A DNA stretch of 64,000 nucleotides. It comes from Vibrio pomeroyi (lineage in GTDB: Bacteria > Pseudomonadota > Gammaproteobacteria > Enterobacterales > Vibrionaceae). Position 1 is the stretch's first letter. Each line of letters opens with the position of its first letter. The position numbers were made by a program, and so were the translations under genes. The DNA is taken from positions 930,001-994,000 of the forward strand of contig CP090855.1 in assembly GCA_041879425.1 (NCBI GenBank), given 5' to 3'. Positions 25,847-35,307 of the stretch are shown here, piece by piece. Below the pieces are notes generated by a model. That model saw only the letters and a program-made list of their open reading frames with translations. It made no database searches and had not been told where the DNA came from.

Positions 25847-27115
25847 ATGTCAGTATTTATTTTGTTTGCGACTTTCGCACTACTCGTTATTGCCTCTGTG
25901 CCCATTGCTATCTCATTGGGTATGGCAACGCTACTCACCATTATTTCAACCGGCACCTTAAGCGTTGATTTTCTTGTGAGTACCTTAATCACCTCTGTCG
26001 ATTCTTTCCCAATTATGGCAGTACCATTTTTCATCTTAGCGGGTGACATCATGGGCAGCGGCGGTATCTCGCAACGTTTGGTGAACTTTGCTAACTCATT
26101 AGTGAAAAACATCACGGGTGGCTTCGCGATTGCTTCAATCATTACATGTATGTTCTTCGCTGCTATCTCGGGCTCTGGCCCAGCTACGGTAGCAGCGGTT
26201 GGCGGCATCATGATTCCAGCGATGATCAAGTACGGCTACGACAAGGGCTTTGCAACCGCGGTTGTCACAGCAGCTGGTGCGATTGGTGTCATGATTCCAC
26301 CAAGTATCCCAATGGTGATGTACGGCGTATCTGCAGGCGTATCAATTGGCGACTTATTCATTGCAGGCATCATCCCAGGCATCTTGGTATCGCTTTGTTT
26401 GATGGCTTGGGCATACATCTACTCTAAGAAAAAAGGCTACAAAGGATCAGACGAACCATTTAGCTGGAAAGAGGTGTGGGCTCAATTTAAACACGCTCAA
26501 CTCGCACTTCTTATCCCAGTAATCATTCTTGGTGGTATCTACGGCGGTATTTTCACCCCAACAGAAGCAAGTGTAGTAGCGGTGGTTTATGGCCTTATTG
26601 TGAGCTTATTCGCCTACAAAGAAATTACCTTTAAAGACTTACCAAAAATCTTCACTAAATCGGTGATTACTTCCGTGATTGTGTTGTTGATTGTGGGTAC
26701 CGCGACTGCCTTTGGTAAGTACTTAGCACTTGAGCAAATTCCAACACAAATTGCTAACGCGATGCTTGAGTTCTCTGATAGCAAGGTGATCTTTATTATC
26801 TTGATGGTAGCACTACTGCTCGTTGTCGGCTGCTTCATGGAGACCGTTGCGGCAATCATTATTCTGACGCCAATCTTGGTTCCAGTGGCCATGCTATTCG
26901 GTTTCAACCCAGTACACATCGGCATCATCATGGTGGTGACATTGGCTATCGGGTTTATCACTCCTCCTCTGGGTCTAAACTTATTTGTTGGCTCGAGCGT
27001 TTCAGGGGTCTCTGTAGAGAAACTTTCTAAAGCCATTATCCCGTTCTTCTTAGCCATGATGTTAGCGTTAACGCTGATTGTATTTATTCCTCAGATATCT
27101 CTGATTCTGATTTAA
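25847..27115 (+). CDS. dctM: TRAP transporter large membrane subunit DctM
   Basis: 422 residues, about twelve membrane spans. Typical DctM text: FPIMAVPFFILAGDIMGSGGIS, AAISGSGPATVAAVGGIMIPAM, GVMIPPSIPMVMYG, and IGFITPPLGLNLFVG. It drives sodium-coupled uptake of the DctP-bound acid. GGAGG precedes the ATG. Confidence 0.92.
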   Translation: MSVFILFATFALLVIASVPIAISLGMATLLTIISTGTLSVDFLVSTLITSVDSFPIMAVPFFILAGDIMGSGGISQRLVNFANSLVKNITGGFAIASIITCMFFAAISGSGPATVAAVGGIMIPAMIKYGYDKGFATAVVTAAGAIGVMIPPSIPMVMYGVSAGVSIGDLFIAGIIPGILVSLCLMAWAYIYSKKKGYKGSDEPFSWKEVWAQFKHAQLALLIPVIILGGIYGGIFTPTEASVVAVVYGLIVSLFAYKEITFKDLPKIFTKSVITSVIVLLIVGTATAFGKYLALEQIPTQIANAMLEFSDSKVIFIILMVALLLVVGCFMETVAAIIILTPILVPVAMLFGFNPVHIGIIMVVTLAIGFITPPLGLNLFVGSSVSGVSVEKLSKAIIPFFLAMMLALTLIVFIPQISLILI

Positions 27116-27129
27116 GTAAGGTATTTATT

Positions 27130-28275
27130 GTGAAAATTATTGATGTCATTCCACACGCAATCTCAGTTCCACTAGAGACGCCATTTTACTTCGCACAAGG
27201 CTGGGTTCATAACCGTAGCTCAATGATCATCGAAATCGTTACTGATGAAGGGGTTGTTGGTTTTGGTGAAGCTCTATGTCACGGCCTACAGAGCCCACAC
27301 ATTGCGGCGGCATTTATTGAACATACCTTTAAGCCACTACTGCTCGGACGTAGCCCGTTCGACGTGGAAGTGCTTTGGGAAGAGATGTACAACGTGACTC
27401 GCCCATACGGTCAAGGTGGTTCTGCGGTGAACGCGATCAGCGGTGTTGATATTGCACTGTGGGATGTCATTGGGAAGGCTCTCAATAAACCAATTCACTC
27501 ACTGATCGGCGGTGCTTTCCGCAAGGAAGTCACCCCTTACGCAACTGGCTTCTATCGTGTCGCAGACGCGAAATATCCAGAAGCAGCTATTGAGGAAGCA
27601 CATCGCTATGTCGATAGTGGCTTTGAAGCGTTCAAACTCAAAATTGGATTTGGCGCAGATGAAGACATCACATTCATTCGTTCGATTCGTGAAGCAGTTG
27701 GTAATGATGTGAAGATCATGGCTGATGCTAATGGGGCGTACAACGCCGCTGCTGCACGTCGCATCATCAAAGAAACAGAAGAGTTCAACCTGTACTTCTT
27801 AGAGGAGCTGTTAGCTCCAGAAGACATTGCTGGCTATCAAGAAATCAAGAACCTTTCTACGACTTATATCGCCGCAGGTGAGCAACTGTTCGGAAAAATG
27901 GGCTACCGCCCTTGGCTTGAACAGAGAGCGTTAGACGTGATTCAACCTGATCTATGTTCTTCAGGTGGTATCACGGAATGTAAGAAGATTGCAGCAATGG
28001 CACAAGCAAACCACACCATGATGATTCCACACGTGTGGGGTTCTGGTATTGGTATTGCGGCCTCTTTGCAGTTTATTGCTTCACTTCCAAGTTCACCACT
28101 CTCACTCAACCCTATCGAACCAATGCTTGAGTTTGACCAATCTTCACATCCATTCCGCAAAGATCTCATTTGCGATGGCATTAAGATGGAAAACGGCAAG
28201 GTACAAATCTCTACCAAACCGGGCATCGGTGTCGATGTGAATACCGACATCATCAAGCAATACAAGGTTAACTAA
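27130..28275 (+). CDS. Enolase-superfamily sugar-acid dehydratase or cycloisomerase
   Basis: 381 residues, mandelate racemase subgroup. Capping domain about 1-125. Barrel catalytic residues: KLK at 169-171 (FKLKIGFG), metal acids D199 (MADAN), E225 (LEEL) and E251 (AAGEQ), and H301 in PHVWGSG. The segments IQPDLCSSGG, HVWGSGIGIAASLQF and NPIEPMLEFDQSSHPFR closely resemble Agrobacterium galactarolactone cycloisomerase. The kinase and aldolase that follow need 2-keto-3-deoxygalactonate, so it should make that compound from galactonate or 3,6-anhydrogalactonate. Substrate is inferred. Confidence 0.8.
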   Translation: MKIIDVIPHAISVPLETPFYFAQGWVHNRSSMIIEIVTDEGVVGFGEALCHGLQSPHIAAAFIEHTFKPLLLGRSPFDVEVLWEEMYNVTRPYGQGGSAVNAISGVDIALWDVIGKALNKPIHSLIGGAFRKEVTPYATGFYRVADAKYPEAAIEEAHRYVDSGFEAFKLKIGFGADEDITFIRSIREAVGNDVKIMADANGAYNAAAARRIIKETEEFNLYFLEELLAPEDIAGYQEIKNLSTTYIAAGEQLFGKMGYRPWLEQRALDVIQPDLCSSGGITECKKIAAMAQANHTMMIPHVWGSGIGIAASLQFIASLPSSPLSLNPIEPMLEFDQSSHPFRKDLICDGIKMENGKVQISTKPGIGVDVNTDIIKQYKVN

Positions 28276-28409
28276 AGAGGTAAGGTTAACTAAATAAACA
28301 TAGTTAGCTAGACCCGAAACGTTAACGGTTCGACAAAGTAAACCGATAAAAATGTACATCAACTAAACCTAAAACTGCGCGTCTTAGGGCGCGTCTGTGG
28401 GCTGTAATT

Positions 28410-29318
28410 ATGAATCAAAAAAACAAAATCAGTTGGCTAATTCTGGATTGGGGAACGACAAACTTTCGTGCCTTTGCCATGGATGAACAAGGACAGGTCG
28501 TTGATAAAACAGAACGCAAAATGGGACTGCTTCAGGTTGAAGATGGTGCCTTTGCAACCGAGCTTGAATCATTACTGAGTGAGTGGCTCGGCGAATACCA
28601 ACACTTTCCAATTTATATGGCAGGTATGGTTGGTTCTGCACAAGGTTGGGTCAACGTCCCTTATGTTTCCACGCCAACCGATGTGGAGTCCTTAGCTCAA
28701 AACACCCATCAATTCGACCTCCCTTGGGGGGCAACAGCCACCATCATTCCGGGTGTCAGCCATTGTGATGAGCATGGCCACTACGACGTCATGCGTGGTG
28801 AAGAGGTTCAGTTGTTTGGACTTCTTGAGTTAGCAGACAAACCGACACTCGAAGCTGCCTTTCCGGGCACTCACAGCAAGCACGCAAATATTGAAGCGGG
28901 TAAGTTAGTCTCATTTTCAACCTACATGACTGGCGAACTTTTTTCTGCACTGTCGACACACACAATCCTAGGGCGTGGCTTACCTAAACAAGTCAGCTCT
29001 AACGCTGCTTTTGTAAAAGGGGTAGAGGAAAGCTCGAACCCGTCAATCACTAATCAGCTCTTCAAAGCCAGATCGCATCGTCTATTCGGCAATCTAGAAG
29101 AGAGTGAAGTGTTTGATTACTTATCAGGGCTGTTAATCGGCAACGAAGTACGAGAACTGCATCAAGAAAGCATCTACTTGGTGGGCGGAAAAGCCCTATC
29201 AGAACGCTATGACCAAGCATGTCGTCAGCTAAAAAAAACAACCGAATACGTGAATGGCGATGACACTTTCATCGCTGGAATGTTAAAAATTAAAGAGGCA
29301 ATGAATAATGACAAATAA
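28410..29318 (+). CDS. dgoK: 2-dehydro-3-deoxygalactonokinase
   Basis: 302 residues, DgoK family. Nucleotide-binding start WLILDWGTTNFRAFAMDEQG, MAGMVGSAQGWVNVPYV, MRGEEVQLFGL, FPGTHSKHANIEAGKLVSFSTYMTGELFSAL and C-terminal YLVGGKALSERY. It phosphorylates 2-keto-3-deoxygalactonate at O6. It overlaps dgoA by 11 bp. A 134-bp gap with small stems separates it from the enolase-family gene. Confidence 0.92.
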   Translation: MNQKNKISWLILDWGTTNFRAFAMDEQGQVVDKTERKMGLLQVEDGAFATELESLLSEWLGEYQHFPIYMAGMVGSAQGWVNVPYVSTPTDVESLAQNTHQFDLPWGATATIIPGVSHCDEHGHYDVMRGEEVQLFGLLELADKPTLEAAFPGTHSKHANIEAGKLVSFSTYMTGELFSALSTHTILGRGLPKQVSSNAAFVKGVEESSNPSITNQLFKARSHRLFGNLEESEVFDYLSGLLIGNEVRELHQESIYLVGGKALSERYDQACRQLKKTTEYVNGDDTFIAGMLKIKEAMNNDK

Positions 29319-29946
29319 AGACTTTAACCTAAGTGATCACTTACCACTCGTTGCCATTATCCGTGGTGTAGAACCGGAAGATTGTATTCGTGTGACACAA
29401 ATTTTGATTGAGGAGGGATTCTCAATGATCGAAGTGCCATTGAACTCACCAGATGCATTGACCAGTATAAAAATGCTAGTCGAACATTTCGGCGACGAAT
29501 ACTTAATTGGCGCGGGTACCGTTACCACACCAGAAAAAGCACGAGCTGTGATTGATACGGGTGCAAACTTAGTAGTAACGCCGAACTTCAACGAACAGGT
29601 CGTGAAAATGTCAGCGGCTGCAGGTTGCGTCAGCTTCCCTGGTGTTGTTACGCCAACAGAGGCGTTCGCTGCACTTGCTGCCGGCGCGACAGGGTTAAAA
29701 CTATTCCCAGTTTCAGTGCTTGGCCTTGACGGCTTTAAGGCGTTGAATTCCGTGCTGCCTCCCGAAGCAATCTGCTTACCAGTAGGTGGAATCAACCCTA
29801 CCATCGAGAGCATGAAGCCTTACTTAGACATAGGTGCGAAAGGCTTTGGTTTAGGGGCGTCACTGTACAAGCCTGGCTTATCTGACGACGAGATTCGCAC
29901 CAATGCAAAAGCATTCAATACCGCCTTTAAAGCGTCTGTAGCTTAA
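29308..29946 (+). CDS. dgoA: 2-dehydro-3-deoxy-6-phosphogalactonate aldolase
   Basis: 212 residues, KDPG/KDPGal class I aldolase. Motifs: LVAIIRGVEPEDCI, MIEVPLNSPDAL, GAGTVTTPEKA and the Schiff-base lysine in GATGLKLFPVSVLG. Products are pyruvate and glyceraldehyde 3-phosphate. It completes a De Ley-Doudoroff-type route with dgoK. Confidence 0.93.
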   Translation: MTNKDFNLSDHLPLVAIIRGVEPEDCIRVTQILIEEGFSMIEVPLNSPDALTSIKMLVEHFGDEYLIGAGTVTTPEKARAVIDTGANLVVTPNFNEQVVKMSAAAGCVSFPGVVTPTEAFAALAAGATGLKLFPVSVLGLDGFKALNSVLPPEAICLPVGGINPTIESMKPYLDIGAKGFGLGASLYKPGLSDDEIRTNAKAFNTAFKASVA

Positions 29947-29978
29947 GTAAGCTCACCCAAAAAGTAAGCAGAAGCAAC

Positions 29979-30045
29979 AATACGGCTCATATTTATCTAC
30001 GTGACTTTTTATCAAGTCATACAGAACAATATGAGTCGTATTTCT
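29979..30045. terminator. Bidirectional terminator with nested hairpin
   Basis: A 15-bp stem (AATACGGCTCATATT / AATATGAGTCGTATT, one G-U) encloses a second small stem TGACTT/AAGTCA. It lies between convergent dgoA and the oxidoreductase gene. Confidence 0.8.
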
Positions 30046-30057
30046 TTTATTAAGAAA

Positions 30058-31032
30058 CTAGCTAGCCGCTTGTTCCCAATCCGTCAGTAACTTCATGATT
30101 ACGCGAGAGTCTTGGTGAGTCGCCATGGGTGTTGCCAGTTGTGTGTCACCTCGCTCAACTGCTTGGCGAATATTACGCACTTGATAATGAAATCCATCGC
30201 CTTGCGCTTCGACTTTCACTTCACGTGACGATGTTTCATAGATCTCAACTGTAAATGTGTTGTCTTCGGTCGGTAGCCATGGGTTGGTGTCGAGTGTGAT
30301 GCAGCCTTTGCTGCCTAAAATGGTAAAGCCATGCTTTAAGCCGTGGTCTTCTGCAGTATGAACTTGCGCAGTGAAGTGGTCATTGAAACGCATCATCGCC
30401 GATGATTCACAGATATTGCCATCTTGGCCACGTCGGCCGATTGCAGAGATCTGCAGATCATCAAACACACTTTCACCAAACTGGTGTTGTGCGACAGAGT
30501 GAATCAGCGACATTGGATAACAACCCAAGTTATACAGTGCCCCCTTGCTCGCAGGGTTAACGAACTGGGCAATCGCAGCGACGTATGAACCTTGAATAGA
30601 GCGAACTTCACCAATCTCACCAGTAGCTAATTCTTGATGAAGCTTGGCAATCAATGGATGGTGTAAGTACATCAAACCTTCTGCGAAGAATACGCCTGCT
30701 TCTTTCACCGCTAGCAGAGCTTGTTCGGTTTTTTCCATATCAACCGATAACGATTTTTCACACAGAATCGCTTTGCCTTTTTGAGCGGCTTTAATCACGT
30801 ATTCGTGGTGAACGTGGTTAGGTAGCGCGATATAGATGATGTCGACCGACTCATCTTCAATCAAGGCTTCATAGCTGTTGAAGGTTCGTGTTGGTTGATA
30901 CTGCGCGGCAAACTCATTGAGTGTTTTCTCTGTGCGACCAGCAACGGCATACAGTTCACTTTGAGCATCGCCTTTAATCGCATCCGCCATTACGCCTGAG
31001 ATAAAGCTCGTCCCTAGAATTCCCCATTTCAT
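30058..31032 (-). CDS. Gfo/Idh/MocA-family oxidoreductase
   Basis: 324 residues. N-terminal Rossmann domain (KWGILGTSFISGVMADAI; YAVAGRTEKTLNEFA), the family EKxxS/P motif in AILCEKSLSVDMEKTE, and the C-terminal substrate domain with YNLGCYPMSLIHSV. NAD(P)-dependent sugar or inositol-type dehydrogenase. It lies 3 bp after an ABM-type protein gene, opposite a LysR regulator. Substrate unknown. Confidence 0.88.
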   Translation of the reverse strand: MKWGILGTSFISGVMADAIKGDAQSELYAVAGRTEKTLNEFAAQYQPTRTFNSYEALIEDESVDIIYIALPNHVHHEYVIKAAQKGKAILCEKSLSVDMEKTEQALLAVKEAGVFFAEGLMYLHHPLIAKLHQELATGEIGEVRSIQGSYVAAIAQFVNPASKGALYNLGCYPMSLIHSVAQHQFGESVFDDLQISAIGRRGQDGNICESSAMMRFNDHFTAQVHTAEDHGLKHGFTILGSKGCITLDTNPWLPTEDNTFTVEIYETSSREVKVEAQGDGFHYQVRNIRQAVERGDTQLATPMATHQDSRVIMKLLTDWEQAAS

Positions 31033-31035
31033 GGC

Positions 31036-31350
31036 TTACTTCTCCTGCTCTTTTGATTCAAGCTGCGTTTCGAACGCCTGAACCAGTTCGGTAATATCAC
31101 GCTCAATAAACGCTTGAGTGTGAGGCATTCCAAAGTGCTGATTGATTGCTTCACGGTTAACGTATTGCTCTAGCAAGATCACGCGATCGCTTTGGTTTTG
31201 ATCATAGGTTGCTATTGCTTGTAGGCAACCCGACTCGCTCTGCATGTCTAAGCAAAACCGTTCGATGGCTTCAACCGCAGCCTCACGTTCAATGTTGGTT
31301 TTAATCTTAAGTTCAGCAGTAACAAAGATGGTTTCGTTTGTTTGAGGCAT
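31036..31350 (-). CDS. ABM-type (putative quinol monooxygenase) protein
   Basis: 104 residues of the antibiotic-biosynthesis-monooxygenase fold: ETIFVTAELKIKTN, a helix with EAAVEAIERFCLDMQSESGCLQ, YDQNQSDRVILLEQYVNREAINQHFGMPHTQAFI. Such proteins form dimeric barrels and may act on quinones or other small molecules. First gene of a two-gene unit with the oxidoreductase. Confidence 0.8.
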   Translation of the reverse strand: MPQTNETIFVTAELKIKTNIEREAAVEAIERFCLDMQSESGCLQAIATYDQNQSDRVILLEQYVNREAINQHFGMPHTQAFIERDITELVQAFETQLESKEQEK

Positions 31351-31456
31351 TTCACGCTCTTATTTTAGTTAATTATCAGTTTGTCATTAATATAATTAAC
31401 CCCTAATAATTGATAAACTCACCTTTTGTTTATTATTTATCAACCAAGAGTGCTTA

Positions 31457-32395
31457 ATGGATAAGTTAACTAGCATGAAAGTCTTCGTTTACGTGGTGGA
31501 GCAAGGTAGCTTTCGTAGTGCCGCCAACCACTTCAATCTATCGGCGACCATGATCAGTAAACATATCCATCACCTTGAATCGAGCCTTAACTCTCAGCTG
31601 ATTCATCGCACTACGCGTAAGCAGTCTTTAACCGATTCAGGGCAGCTCTACTATCGAGAATGTAAACGAATTCTGGAAGACATCAGCAATGCTGAAAATC
31701 TAATTCAAACCTTAGAAAACCAACCTCAAGGCACGGTCAAAATAAACTGCCCAGTGACCTATGGGAACAAGGTGCTAGCCCCGATAGTGGCGAAGTTCCT
31801 TGCCAATAATCCGACAATTAATGTCGAGCTCGTACTGAACAACGACCTTGTTGATCCCTACTCTTCGGATATTGATTTAATTGTGCGAATTGGTGACCTG
31901 TCTGACTCGAGTTTAGTCGCTAGATATTTAGGTGATTACGAGATGTGTTACTGCGCAGCGCCTGAATACCTAAACCAACATGCCGAGATTCGTGTATTAG
32001 AAGATCTCGCACAGCACCCATCGCTTGGGTTCAGTTATAGCAGTCGTCGTGATGTGAATAGTCGAAATGCACAAACGCGGAGTGCGCAAAACAGTGAATC
32101 GCAACTCCTAGCCTCTCAGAACCACCACGCAACGCATAGCGCGGTGAATAAAGGGCAAGTTCGTTTGATGTCGAATAATGGGGATGTATTACGATATGCC
32201 GCCCTGCAAGGCGTGGGCGTGTTATTGCAGCCAACTATTTTTGTGTCAGAAGAGATTGAACGTGGTGCTCTACTTGAAATCTTGCCCGGCATGGCACCTT
32301 TACCTAAGCCGATTCACTTACTCTACAAAACCAAGCAACTGTCGTTGAAGAACAGAACCTTTGTCGAGTTCTTGTTGGCCGAGCTTGCTGAATAA
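31457..32395 (+). CDS. LysR-family regulator with a polar insertion
   Basis: 312 residues. N-terminal HTH: MKVFVYVVEQGSFRSAANHFNLSATMISKHIHHLESSLNSQLIHRTTRK. The effector domain carries an unusual stretch rich in S, N, Q, R and H at about residues 193-230, absent from typical homologues, before the VRLMSNNGDVLRYAALQGVGV segment. Divergent from the ABM-oxidoreductase pair with a 106-bp shared promoter region, so it likely controls them. Confidence 0.88.
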   Translation: MDKLTSMKVFVYVVEQGSFRSAANHFNLSATMISKHIHHLESSLNSQLIHRTTRKQSLTDSGQLYYRECKRILEDISNAENLIQTLENQPQGTVKINCPVTYGNKVLAPIVAKFLANNPTINVELVLNNDLVDPYSSDIDLIVRIGDLSDSSLVARYLGDYEMCYCAAPEYLNQHAEIRVLEDLAQHPSLGFSYSSRRDVNSRNAQTRSAQNSESQLLASQNHHATHSAVNKGQVRLMSNNGDVLRYAALQGVGVLLQPTIFVSEEIERGALLEILPGMAPLPKPIHLLYKTKQLSLKNRTFVEFLLAELAE

Positions 32396-32438
32396 CGAGA
32401 TGGTTTATGTAACTAGGACTTTTAAGCAGCGATAAACG

Positions 32439-33647
32439 TTAAACCGTTTGCCAATGACTCATCAAGCGCTTGCCAAGATCAGAGGGCGTGGTCTTATGGA
32501 CGACCATCTCATCACATTGATTGAACACCATGAAGTGTTTTAGCTCATCACATAAGGCATGAACAAATGATTCATGTTTTTTGATTCGCTCTTCCATAAC
32601 CAAGTTACGAATATTGAGTAAGCGACTCTTCCTATCAACTTTACAATCCATTCGTGCCACCAGCTCTCCTTGCCACAGAATCGGCAAACTAAAGTAACCA
32701 AACTGGCGCTTGGCTTCTGGAACATAACACTCAAGAAGGTAGTCAAAATTAAACAGTGATTGCATTCGCTTACGTTGAATCAACAGATTATCGAACGGAG
32801 ACAGTATCTTTAACTTAGTTCGAGAAAGAGGCTGATTCAGAAGCTCAAACGCATTAGGCAACACATAATAATCAGCACCTTGAACATCCACCTTCACGAC
32901 TTGTTTGTCTTCAAGCATCTGCTGGAGTGTCTTCTGTATCAGTGGTTTGGTGTTCTTAAGGAGGTAGCTCATTTCCGATGCGATTCCCACACCGTTCGCT
33001 TCTAAATAACGCGTGATCAGATGCTCGATATACTCTTGTTCAGTTGGTTCCGAGGTATCAATGCCACTCGGCAAAACTCGCTCGGTTAGGTCATACACCT
33101 TATGAAAGTTCACTCGACTTGGCACCATTAAGTCACCTTGCATAAACAAAGTCTCTAGCGCCTGTTTAGCCGGTTTACCGCCCCACCCGCCAGGGTTGGG
33201 TCTATCCCCTTCAAAATCTTTCGCCATCAATGGCCCTTCGTTCTCAATACGTTTGAGAACATGCGCCATGAGTGCGTCATCTTTTTTATACCAATGCTTA
33301 AGCTTACCGCTCGCAAACCCATTCTTTCGATGCAAGCTGAAACGATAGTCGCGCATGGGTAAATATGCGGCGGCATGCGACCAATACTCAAACACCTCTC
33401 GACGCTCTAACAGCTTATCCAGATGGTTCAGTTGGTAGTCTTGATTACGATTCCACAGCGTGTGATGGTGAGCTCGCTGAATCACAGAGATGGTATCAAT
33501 TTGCACATAACCAAGGTTTTCAATTGCAGACAACGTGTTCGCCAAAGCGCCACCATTACGTTGCTTTTTAGGCGGTAGCTTCTTAGGTGGCAATTTTTGC
33601 GAAAGCAGTACAATTTTTTGCGCTTGTGCGAGTGAAAGTGATTCCAT
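32439..33647 (-). CDS. AlkX/YcaQ-type DNA glycosylase (HTH_42 family)
   Basis: 402 residues of the winged-helix HTH_42 family. The catalytic motif region is VQIDTISVIQRAHHHTLWNR. Q-I-D fits the Q-phi-D form of AlkX (E. coli YcaQ), a glycosylase that unhooks interstrand crosslinks, rather than the QxQ form of AlkZ. Later marks: EYWSHAAAYLP and ILSPFDNLLIQRKR. Near the N-terminus KLPPKKLPPKK is a small tandem duplication. Monocistronic. Confidence 0.85.
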   Translation of the reverse strand: MESLSLAQAQKIVLLSQKLPPKKLPPKKQRNGGALANTLSAIENLGYVQIDTISVIQRAHHHTLWNRNQDYQLNHLDKLLERREVFEYWSHAAAYLPMRDYRFSLHRKNGFASGKLKHWYKKDDALMAHVLKRIENEGPLMAKDFEGDRPNPGGWGGKPAKQALETLFMQGDLMVPSRVNFHKVYDLTERVLPSGIDTSEPTEQEYIEHLITRYLEANGVGIASEMSYLLKNTKPLIQKTLQQMLEDKQVVKVDVQGADYYVLPNAFELLNQPLSRTKLKILSPFDNLLIQRKRMQSLFNFDYLLECYVPEAKRQFGYFSLPILWQGELVARMDCKVDRKSRLLNIRNLVMEERIKKHESFVHALCDELKHFMVFNQCDEMVVHKTTPSDLGKRLMSHWQTV

Positions 33648-33681
33648 GAAATTCAGACTCTAATTGATACCAATGATCGGC

Positions 33682-34329
33682 TTATGATTCGGCCATAAGC
33701 TCTTGAAGGATTTGCTTGTACGTTTCGACCGTCTGCGCGCCTGTCACTGCACTCTTACGGTTGAATACCACAGTAGGAACTGCAGAGATGCCCATGCGCT
33801 GCCATTCAAACTCTTGCGCTTCAATTTGCTTTAAGTTGTCGGTGTTCTTCAAGCGTTTCAATGCCTTCGTTGAGTCTAAGCCAACCGCTTCAAGTTCTTG
33901 CGCAATCACCTCAAGATCAGACAGATCTTTCTGCTCTGAAAAGTGCGCAGTGAAGAAGCGTAGCTTTAAGTCGGTCTGTTTACCGTGTGCTAGAGCAAAA
34001 TCGAGCAACACATGTAGATGACGAGAATTAACCATTCTCATGCTGTCATAGAAATTGAAATCGAAACCAACCGCTTGGCCACGAGCAGCAAGTTGTTCGC
34101 GTGAACTTTGGCTCTCTTCTGCACTAGAACCGTATTTTCTCATGATGTGCTCACGCAGGTTTTCACCTTCTTGCGGCATATCAGGGTTTAGCTCAAACGG
34201 CTGCCATTCAAGTTCAATTTGCTCCACTAAGCCAAGTTCCGTAATGGCTTGCTCTAAGTTTTTGTAGCCGACAACGCACCAAGGGCACATTACGTCAGAA
34301 ATAATATCGAGTTGAAGTTTCTTGCTCAT
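33682..34329 (-). CDS. FrnE-like DsbA-family oxidoreductase
   Basis: About 215 residues from ATG 34329, preferred over ATG 34335 because GGAA then has proper spacing. Thioredoxin fold with a CPWC active site (DVMCPWCVVGYKNLEQA), long helical insertion, and cis-proline region GISAVPTVVFNRK. No signal peptide, so cytoplasmic. FrnE relatives protect against oxidative stress. Confidence 0.9.
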   Translation of the reverse strand: MSKKLQLDIISDVMCPWCVVGYKNLEQAITELGLVEQIELEWQPFELNPDMPQEGENLREHIMRKYGSSAEESQSSREQLAARGQAVGFDFNFYDSMRMVNSRHLHVLLDFALAHGKQTDLKLRFFTAHFSEQKDLSDLEVIAQELEAVGLDSTKALKRLKNTDNLKQIEAQEFEWQRMGISAVPTVVFNRKSAVTGAQTVETYKQILQELMAES

Positions 34330-34451
34330 CGTCATTCCAAATGTGGTTGATTAGGTGTATCCAATTCGAAATTGATACCCATATTTCTGATCAGACTACA
34401 GCATACTGAACACTCGTTCAAATTTAACTCTATGCATCATTAGCGAACAAA

Positions 34452-34481
34452 AAAGCCGACTCATGTTAGTGAGTCGGCTTT
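34452..34481 (-). terminator. Terminator of the downstream-facing HAD gene
   Basis: 12-bp perfect stem AAAGCCGACTCA/TGAGTCGGCTTT with T-run on the minus strand, just past the HAD gene stop. Confidence 0.92.
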
Positions 34482-34509
34482 GATAAAAATCGGATGGAGC
34501 TTAACCGCG

Positions 34510-35307
34510 TTACGCTAGCAGCTTCTCAAGCACTTGGAACACACCTGCATCGACGTTACTTGGCGCGCCAAAACGTGCGATCTCTTTCAACTTAGGGTGT
34601 GCGTTTTCCATTGCGTAAGAGTGGTAGCTCTCTTTAAGCATTTCGTAGTCATTCAGGTAATCACCAAAACTCATCGTCTGCTCGAAAGTGAAACCTAATG
34701 TGTTTTGTAGATGTTTGATTGCCGCCCCTTTCGACGCTTCAGCATTCATCACATCCAACCAAATTTTTGCACTCACAACCACTTGGTAATTGTCACCAAA
34801 CTTGGCATTAATGCTTGGGTTCACTTTCTCTTGTGAGCCGTCGAAATGGCAGATAGCAACTTTGATGAATTCATCTTCTACCGCCAGTAAATCTTCTACT
34901 TGCTCACGGCGATGGTAGTACTTAGAGATCTCTTCTAAAGCACGCTCATCTTTGGTTTCGATGTATGCCGACTTCTTACCACACAGCACCACATGTGCAC
35001 CTTCAATAGCACGCGCTTCTTTAATGATCTCTTTGATGGCATCTGTATCTAGCAAGCAGCTGTAAAGTTCTTGGCCTTTGTGCATCACTAATGTGCCGTT
35101 TTCAGCAACGAACATCATGCGATCTTTAAGTGGAGCAAAGGTTTCCATCAGGCTGTAGTACTGACGCCCCGATGCCGCGGCAAAAATAATGTCTTGAGCT
35201 TCTAAGCGCTCATAAAGATTGAAAAATTCCGGGTCTAATTTTCCGTGTTCATTAAGCAGAGTGCCGTCCATATCAGCAGCGATAAATTTGATGTTCTGTT
35301 GTGGCAT
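34510..35307 (-). CDS. Cof-type HAD-IIB phosphatase (YidA-like)
   Basis: 265 residues. KFIAADMDGTLLNEHGKL (motif I), IIFAAASGRQYYSL (motif II), EASKGAAIKHL (motif III), SFGDYLNDYEML (motif IV). Cytoplasmic sugar-phosphate or flavin-nucleotide phosphatase; exact substrate unknown. Not closely like the two ascorbate-operon HADs in this window. Confidence 0.88.
   Translation of the reverse strand: MPQQNIKFIAADMDGTLLNEHGKLDPEFFNLYERLEAQDIIFAAASGRQYYSLMETFAPLKDRMMFVAENGTLVMHKGQELYSCLLDTDAIKEIIKEARAIEGAHVVLCGKKSAYIETKDERALEEISKYYHRREQVEDLLAVEDEFIKVAICHFDGSQEKVNPSINAKFGDNYQVVVSAKIWLDVMNAEASKGAAIKHLQNTLGFTFEQTMSFGDYLNDYEMLKESYHSYAMENAHPKLKEIARFGAPSNVDAGVFQVLEKLLA

Noticed and set aside
25792..27057. 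Long minus-strand frames (145 and 147 residues) opposite dctM
   Set aside because: Their composition mirrors the complementary codons of dctM; no protein family features.
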